Below are positions 35,285-39,717 of a stretch of DNA of 39,717 nt, one piece after another. Each line of letters starts with the position of its first letter. Within the stretch, counting starts at the first letter, position 1. The translations under genes and the position numbers were made by a program. The notes beneath the pieces were generated by a model. The model did no database searches and was not told the DNA's origin. It saw nothing but the letters and a program-made list of their open reading frames with translations. Source of the stretch: JAPSGM01 sp036556985 (GTDB taxonomy: Bacteria > Chloroflexota > Limnocylindria > QHBO01); assembly GCA_036556985.1 (NCBI GenBank), contig DATBIK010000099.1:1-39717 (forward strand), written 5' to 3'.

Positions 35285-36379
35285 ATGCAGGTCACCATCG
35301 TCGGGCTGCCGGGCTCCGGCAAGACAACCGTCTTCAACGCGCTCACCGGCGGCCACGCCGAGGTCGGCGGCTTCAGTGGCGGGCGGGCCGCGCCGAACAT
35401 CGGCGTGGTGAAGGTCCCCGACGAGCGGCTGGATCGGCTGTCCGAGCTGTTCAGGCCGAGGAAGACGACGCCGGCCGACGTCACCTACGTGGACGTGGCG
35501 ATCGCCGCGGGCGCTGCGCGCGAGGGCACCATCCAGGCCGATGTGCTGGCCCAGATCCGCAACGCCGACGCCCTGCTCCACGTTGCCCGGGCCTTCGATG
35601 CCGGCACGAGCGACCGCCCGGCCGACCCGTGGCGCGATGTCGACGAGCTCGACCTCGAGTTCACGGTGGCCGACCTGGCCGTCATCGAGAAGCGGCTCGA
35701 GAAGCTGCGGACCTCGGGCCGCCACGGCTCGGCCAGCGAGCGCGAGCTGAATGCGCTCGAGGAGGAGCTGCTGGCCCGGCTCGAGCCGCACCTGTCGGAG
35801 GGCCGGCCGCTGCGCGCGCTCACCCTCACCGACGACGAGGAGCGTCGCCTGCGCGGGTATCGATTCCTGACCCAGAAGCCGGTGCTGGTGGTGCTGAACA
35901 TCGACGAGTCGCGGCTGCCGGAGGCCGCCACCCTCGAGGCCGATGGGCGGGGACGCTACGCGCAGCCACAGGCGGACGTGGCCGCCCTGGCCGGGAAGAT
36001 CGAGGCCGAGATCGCCGAGCTCGGCCCCGACGACGCGACGCTGTTCATGGAAGACCTCGGCATCGCCGAGCCGAGTCGGGGCCGCGTGGTGCGGCTGACG
36101 TACGCGCTGCTCGGCCTGTTCAGCTTCTTCACGGCCGGCCAGGACGAGTGCCGAGCCTGGACGCTGCGCACCGGGTCGACGGCGGTGGACGCCGCCGGCG
36201 CCATCCACTCCGACCTCGCCCGCGGCTTCATCCGCGCCGAGGTGGTGACTTACGAGGACCTCATCGCCTGCGGATCGACGGCCGAAGCCCGAAAGCGCGG
36301 CCTGCTGCGCTCGGAGGGCAAGGCATACCTTGTCCGGGACGGCGATGTCATCGAGGTCCTGTTCAACGTCGCGCGCTGA
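35285..36379 (+). CDS. YchF/OLA1-like P-loop protein with divergent nucleotide site (DUF933)
   Basis: 364 residues, the length of YchF. The C-terminal TGS/DUF933 part is well kept (FFTAGQDECRAWTLR, HSDLARGFIRAEV, VRDGDVIEVLFNV), and the YchF-type fourth motif reads LNIDES. The N-terminal site differs from usual YchF: P-loop GLPGSGKTT (~7-15) instead of GLPNVGKST, the switch I region lacks the YPF-T pattern, and the third motif reads DVAIA instead of DIAGL. YchF binds ATP better than GTP and associates with the ribosome; this divergent copy may have a changed switch mechanism. The ATG at 35285 is the first in-frame start, 17 bp after the dehydrogenase stop. Confidence 0.9.
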   Translation: MQVTIVGLPGSGKTTVFNALTGGHAEVGGFSGGRAAPNIGVVKVPDERLDRLSELFRPRKTTPADVTYVDVAIAAGAAREGTIQADVLAQIRNADALLHVARAFDAGTSDRPADPWRDVDELDLEFTVADLAVIEKRLEKLRTSGRHGSASERELNALEEELLARLEPHLSEGRPLRALTLTDDEERRLRGYRFLTQKPVLVVLNIDESRLPEAATLEADGRGRYAQPQADVAALAGKIEAEIAELGPDDATLFMEDLGIAEPSRGRVVRLTYALLGLFSFFTAGQDECRAWTLRTGSTAVDAAGAIHSDLARGFIRAEVVTYEDLIACGSTAEARKRGLLRSEGKAYLVRDGDVIEVLFNVAR

Positions 36380-36394
36380 CGCGACGGCAGCGGG

Positions 36395-36721
36395 TCAGTT
36401 CGGGCGTTCGAGCTCGGCGACGATGCTGCGGAACTCGTCGCTATGCTCGACGAGGAACGTGTCCTCCGCCTCCTGGCCCACGCTCATGCTGGCGGTGAGC
36501 TTCTCGTCGCCGATGTAGGTGAAGCCGTGCGAGCGCTCGAGCTCGCGGGCCACGGCCTCGACGAGGGTGTCCTCCTCGTAGGTCTCCAGCACGGCGGCGC
36601 GCGCCCGCTCCACGAGCGCGGCGAACGCGTCCGGCGCGAGCTCACGCTCGCTGACGAGGAGGGCGTCGCTCATGAGATCCGTCGCCCCTTCGTGGAGCTC
36701 ATAGAAGTACAGTCGATTCAC
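36395..36721 (-). CDS. Unknown small protein
   Basis: 108 residues; no family recognised. It is acidic, with alternating helical segments (AFAALVERARAAVLETY, LVEAVARELE) and a short core motif FTYIGDEKLTASMSVG followed by an EDTFLVEHSDEF tail. No membrane segment or cysteine is present, so it is probably a small cytosolic alpha/beta protein. The GTG at 36721 lies 6 nt after a TATCAT -10 on this strand, predicting a leaderless message; only 17 bp separate it from the divergent PfkB start. It converges with the YchF-like gene (15-bp gap). Coding is supported by GC-rich third positions and its tight promoter. Function unknown. Confidence 0.75.
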   Translation of the reverse strand: MNRLYFYELHEGATDLMSDALLVSERELAPDAFAALVERARAAVLETYEEDTLVEAVARELERSHGFTYIGDEKLTASMSVGQEAEDTFLVEHSDEFRSIVAELERPN

Positions 36722-36726
36722 GGACC

Positions 36727-36733
36727 GATGATA
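36727..36733. promoter_or_regulatory. Shared symmetric -10 in the 17-bp divergent gap
   Basis: GATGATA carries GATGAT on the forward strand (36727-36732), 6 nt before the PfkB ATG at 36739, and TATCAT on the reverse strand (36733-36728), 6 nt before the GTG at 36721. Both genes are predicted to be leaderless from one symmetric -10. Confidence 0.5.
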
Positions 36734-36738
36734 GACCG

Positions 36739-37581
36739 ATGACCCCCGAACCGCCGTCGCCTCCGCTGGACCTGCTCGTGGTCGGCGGCCTCACCGTCGA
36801 CCGTTTCGCCGACGGCACGACCGCCCCCGGCGGCTCCGTCCTGCACGCAGCGCTCGCCGCCCGCGACGCCGGGAGGCGCGTCGGGATCGTGTCCGTGGCC
36901 GGGCCGGAACCCGAGGCGGCGGCCGGCGTCGACGAGCTGGCCCGTCTGCCATGGACCGCCATCGCGCGCGCCGATCGGTCCATCGTGTTCGCCCACGAAG
37001 AGACGGCCGCCCGACGGAGCCTGGTGCTCATCGATCCCGGCGTGGCGATCACGAATGTGCCGGCGGTCGAGGCGCGGGCCGTCCTGTATGCGCCGGTCGC
37101 CGGCGAGGTGGGCGCCCCACTCCTCGCGCAGCGGCCAGCCGAAGCCGTCGGGGCAGCGATCCTCCAGGGCTGGCTGCGCACGCTCACTCCGGGCGCGGCA
37201 GTGGCGCCGATCCCCGTCGCCGCCGTGCAGGCCGACGTCGCCGCTGCGCTGCGCGGCTTCGATCTCGTCGTCGTCAGCCGCGAGGACCTGGCCGCGGACG
37301 GGCCGGATCCAGCCGCCCAGCTCGACACGCTGCGACAGGCGCTCGGCGACGGCCCGGCCATCGTCCTGACCGACGGCACGGCCGGCGCGTGGCTCGAGCA
37401 CCGCGGCCGCTGGCACGCCGAGGTGCCTCGCGTCGTCGAGGGCGGCACGGTCGGCGCCGGGGACATGCTCGCGGCGCTCCTTGCCGTGGATTGGCCCCGG
37501 CTCGCCGACACGGAATCGCTCAGGCGGCGGATGGCGGACGCCATGCGCGCGGTCGCGGATCGGCTGGCGGGGCACCGCTGA
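36739..37581 (+). CDS. PfkB family carbohydrate kinase
   Basis: 280 residues. The N-terminal GGLTVDR motif and GGSVLHAALAA substrate loop, and the C-terminal anion-hole motif GTVGAGDMLA (catalytic Asp242), identify the ribokinase/PfkB family; GAGD is retained where the family usually reads DTTGAGD. IVLTDGTAGAWLEH supplies the usual nucleotide-binding strand. Phosphorylation of a sugar, nucleoside or similar small molecule is expected; the substrate is unknown. The lid region is short. The ATG at 36739 is supported by a -10 6 nt upstream. Its last 62 bp overlap, on the other strand, the end of the mrfB-like gene. Confidence 0.92.
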   Translation: MTPEPPSPPLDLLVVGGLTVDRFADGTTAPGGSVLHAALAARDAGRRVGIVSVAGPEPEAAAGVDELARLPWTAIARADRSIVFAHEETAARRSLVLIDPGVAITNVPAVEARAVLYAPVAGEVGAPLLAQRPAEAVGAAILQGWLRTLTPGAAVAPIPVAAVQADVAAALRGFDLVVVSREDLAADGPDPAAQLDTLRQALGDGPAIVLTDGTAGAWLEHRGRWHAEVPRVVEGGTVGAGDMLAALLAVDWPRLADTESLRRRMADAMRAVADRLAGHR

Positions 37582-38854
37582 TTCGCTGGCGCGCGGCGGC
37601 CGCGGCGCGGCGTTCGGCGGCGGCCGTCCAGCGCCGGAGGCGGCGCAGCCGGGAGTCGACTTGCAGCCGGACTGCGCCGACCTCGCGCATGCCGCCGCCG
37701 CGGCCGAGCGCGAAGGCCAGGTCGAGCACCCGGGACGCGGCGGCGGTGGCCTCCAGCGCGCCGGCGAGGTCGCCGAGATGCCGCTCCCGGATGCGGGCCA
37801 CCTCGATCCAGGCCGTGGCCGCGTCCAGCGAGGCGCGGCGCGTTCCGCGGGTCCAGAGCTCCTCGGCGCGCTGCGGCTCGCCGAGCGCGAGCAGCAGCCG
37901 CGCCGCGATGCGCCGCAGGGCATTCGCCTCGGCGGGATCGGTGGCCACCGCCTGGGCGGTCTCGACCAGCTCGAGAGCGTCGTCCACCGCGCCGGCGCGG
38001 AGCAGGTCGAGGGCCATGCCCCGTGGATCGAGCACAGCGGCGTCGCGCCAGCCGCCGGCGCGCAGCCGGCACAGCTCGGCCTCGAGCAGGGCGAGGCTGA
38101 CGACGTCCTGGAAGTTGTGGTCGAGCACCTCGGCCAGGATGTCCGGCGACCCGCCGCGCAGGTAGCCGAAGTAGCGCAGGGGCACCTCGCTGCCCGGGCA
38201 GTCGGACTCGCGGCGCACGCCGAGGACGCCGGACTCCACGTCCGCCAGCCGTGCCCCGCCGAGCGGCCGGCGGAAGAGGCGGCGCGCATCGGGCAGGAGG
38301 TCGTCGTGTGCCGGCGGGAGCGTCGCCTGCCGGCGGAACAGGCCGTGGACGGTGAGGCGCGCCGCGAGCATCGGCACGTCGAAAGCGCGACCGTTGTACG
38401 TCACCAGGCGGGGAGCGGCCGCGAGGTCGGTCATGAGGGCGCGAAGCAGAGCCGCCTCGTACGGGTAGTCGGGCAGCAGGTATTGGCGGACGGTCACGCG
38501 CCCGTCCCCGACGCGTGCCACGCCGGCCAGGAAGATGACGGTGCCGGCGCCGGTCGACAGGCCGGTGGTCTCGGTGTCGAAGTACGCCGCCGCCGGCCGC
38601 TGGCCGAGATGCTCGGCTGCCGCCGGCGGGAACGGCTGCGAGCGCTCGACGACGAGCGCCGTGCCGCCCTCGACGACCTCGGTCCGGGCGTTGTACCAGG
38701 CCGCCAGGGTGGCGAATCTCCCGTCGTCCGGTGGTCGCGGTGCAACGGTTGTCGGCCTGACGCGCGCAGCGTCCAGGCGGTCCCGGAGACTGCGGCCAGT
38801 TCCCGTGAATGCCGAGGTCGTCACGTGTCCGTTCTGGGGACCGTGAGCGTCCAT
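37520..38854 (-). CDS. mrfB: MrfB/YprB-like RNase H-fold exonuclease
   Basis: 444 residues. An RNase H-like 3'-5' exonuclease domain (~88-270) has the DEDD start FDTETTGLS (acidic residues 93 and 95), a TYNGRAFDVP second motif and the late acidic HNFQDVVSL. Its order and the DLLPDARRLFRR segment match YprB, named MrfB in B. subtilis, where with MrfA it repairs mitomycin C lesions. The C-terminal ~150 residues are helical TPR-like repeats, a family feature. The ATG at 38854 shares one base with the mrfA stop (TGATG), so translation is coupled. The first ~40 residues are weakly conserved, and a GTG ten codons later could also serve. Its end overlaps the convergent PfkB gene by 62 bp. Confidence 0.9.
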   Translation of the reverse strand: MDAHGPQNGHVTTSAFTGTGRSLRDRLDAARVRPTTVAPRPPDDGRFATLAAWYNARTEVVEGGTALVVERSQPFPPAAAEHLGQRPAAAYFDTETTGLSTGAGTVIFLAGVARVGDGRVTVRQYLLPDYPYEAALLRALMTDLAAAPRLVTYNGRAFDVPMLAARLTVHGLFRRQATLPPAHDDLLPDARRLFRRPLGGARLADVESGVLGVRRESDCPGSEVPLRYFGYLRGGSPDILAEVLDHNFQDVVSLALLEAELCRLRAGGWRDAAVLDPRGMALDLLRAGAVDDALELVETAQAVATDPAEANALRRIAARLLLALGEPQRAEELWTRGTRRASLDAATAWIEVARIRERHLGDLAGALEATAAASRVLDLAFALGRGGGMREVGAVRLQVDSRLRRLRRWTAAAERRAAAAARQRISGAPPADPRPRAWRPPSAA

Positions 38855-39717
38855 CACGCGGTCATCCCGCGCAGGAGCTCGCCGACGATGGTCTTGCCGC
38901 GCACCCCGACCTCGATGGCCGGGCCGACACAGGCCGGGCAACCGTCGGCGCAGGGGCAGGTCTCGACCGCGTCGCGCGCGGCCCGCAGAAGGTCGTCGAC
39001 CATGCCGAACAGGCGCTCGGTGAGGCCCACTCCCCCGGGCACGGCGTCGTACAGGTAGAGCGTCGGGCGGCCGGTGAACGGCGCCTGCACCTGGGCGAGC
39101 ACCCCGAGGTCGCGCGGATCGGACATGAGCAGCAGCGCGGCGGTGGTGCGCGCCAGCCGCGCCAGGCCGATGAGCGCGCCGTCGAGCGCGTCGCGGTCGT
39201 ACCGGTTCACGAGCTCCGCCGGCGGCACGAGCCAGGTGGCGGTGGTGTGCATCTCGGTCTCGGGCAGGCTGATCGAGCCCCAGCCCACGTTCTCGTGGGT
39301 GTGGTACTTGAGCTTCTTGAACATGGTCACCTTCCAGGCGACCATCACCTCGCCGCGCTGGCGGAGGCCGGCGGGTGGGGGATCGGCCTCGTCGAAGACC
39401 TCGAGCACCTTGAGCGTGATGCCGAGGTCGGCATCGGTGTAGTAGTCGACGTCGGTGCGGGTGACGTACGCCTTGCGCTCTTCCCAGTCGAGCCGATCGA
39501 CGTGGTGCTGCACGCCCTGGTGGATGTAGATCGCCTTCTCGTGCACCAGCAGCGGCGCGGCGAACAGGTCGACCTCGCCGAGCACCCGGTTCCGGTCGCC
39601 GGTCGTGTCGACGATCACCACGTTCTCCGGGGCGCCGCTGCGCAGGCTGAAGGCGCTCGCCGGGAAGTTCTCGTGGCTCCAGTAGTACCGATCGTCGTCG
39701 GCGCGGCGGACGTACCC
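38854..39717 (-). CDS. mrfA: MrfA/YprA-like DEAD-box helicase (DUF1998), 5' partial
   Basis: Only the last 287 residues are inside the window; the frame stays open to base 39717, so the helicase motor lies outside. The visible part matches the DUF1998 C-terminal region of MrfA/YprA (YYWSHENFPAS, YDAVPGGVGLTERLF), including the four-cysteine zinc motif CPCADGCPACVG near the end (Cys-x-Cys-x4-Cys-x2-Cys). In B. subtilis MrfA is a 3'-5' DNA helicase working with MrfB in an excision pathway for mitomycin C adducts that is independent of UvrABC. The gene order mrfA-mrfB with TGATG coupling is the same as in B. subtilis (yprA-yprB). Confidence 0.93.
   Translation of the reverse strand, partial: GYVRRADDDRYYWSHENFPASAFSLRSGAPENVVIVDTTGDRNRVLGEVDLFAAPLLVHEKAIYIHQGVQHHVDRLDWEERKAYVTRTDVDYYTDADLGITLKVLEVFDEADPPPAGLRQRGEVMVAWKVTMFKKLKYHTHENVGWGSISLPETEMHTTATWLVPPAELVNRYDRDALDGALIGLARLARTTAALLLMSDPRDLGVLAQVQAPFTGRPTLYLYDAVPGGVGLTERLFGMVDDLLRAARDAVETCPCADGCPACVGPAIEVGVRGKTIVGELLRGMTA

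Noticed and set aside
36729..36737. TGATAGACC as the PfkB -10 element
   Set aside because: It ends 2 nt before the ATG, so transcription would begin inside the gene; the overlapping GATGAT at 36727-36732 has the right spacing.

Overview
The window is about 39.7 kb of very GC-rich bacterial chromosome, packed with housekeeping and cell-envelope genes. I see no insertion sequence, phage gene, CRISPR array, rRNA or tRNA. The origin is probably Chloroflexota (Limnocylindria-like). This is inferred from an actinobacterial-style FHA/SEDS/PBP block without its kinase, a valS T-box leader that works by transcription termination, MrfA/MrfB homologues, orphan TadZ-like ATPases, GTG/TTG starts and many apparently leaderless genes. 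A deep-branching actinobacterium is not excluded.

Layout. 1-4.3 kb: the 3' part of clpP, a pterin-dehydratase/VOC fusion, ogt (reverse), clpX and an MscS channel (reverse). 4.4-8.7 kb: a coiled-coil protein of unknown role, then a T-box leader with terminator, then valS. 8.7-12.6 kb: two zinc-ribbon proteins of unknown role around a receiver-MinD (TadZ-like) ATPase and an FmdB-type protein. 12.7-21.5 kb: one envelope block, fhaA-like, fhaB-like, ftsW/rodA, pbpA, moxR, DUF58 and a transglutaminase membrane protein, several with 4-8 bp overlaps. 21.5-24.7 kb: a class V aminotransferase with a coupled histidine phosphatase (reverse), divergent from rarA. 24.7-24.94 kb: a gene-free, foldable stretch that may encode a 6S-like RNA. 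24.9-26.7 kb: a small membrane protein, a DUF4446 protein and a SelB-type winged-helix protein lacking the GTPase. 26.7-35.3 kb: a UvrD-like helicase-nuclease with a probable Fe-S cluster, a small membrane protein, a methyltransferase, a second TadZ-like ATPase, murI, a Zincin_2 protease and a 2-hydroxyacid dehydrogenase that appears to start at CTG. 35.3-39.7 kb: a divergent YchF-like protein, a small unknown (reverse), a PfkB kinase, and mrfB-mrfA (reverse, mrfA cut by the window edge).

Most of the functional logic lies in the envelope block, which combines peptidoglycan polymerase and transpeptidase, phosphothreonine readers, and a MoxR/DUF58/transglutaminase module. It fits proteostasis (ClpXP), DNA repair (Ogt, RarA, helicase-nuclease, MrfAB) and amino-acid-responsive valS control. 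The most unusual regulatory pattern is that many start codons sit 6-7 nt after a TANNNT-type -10 hexamer. In three divergent gene pairs one partly symmetric -10 appears to serve both directions, in one case within only 17 bp between two start codons.

No gene-free stretch exceeds 300 bp. The longest are 5709-5989 (T-box leader), 1807-2066 (promoters only) and 24709-24937 (RNA candidate).
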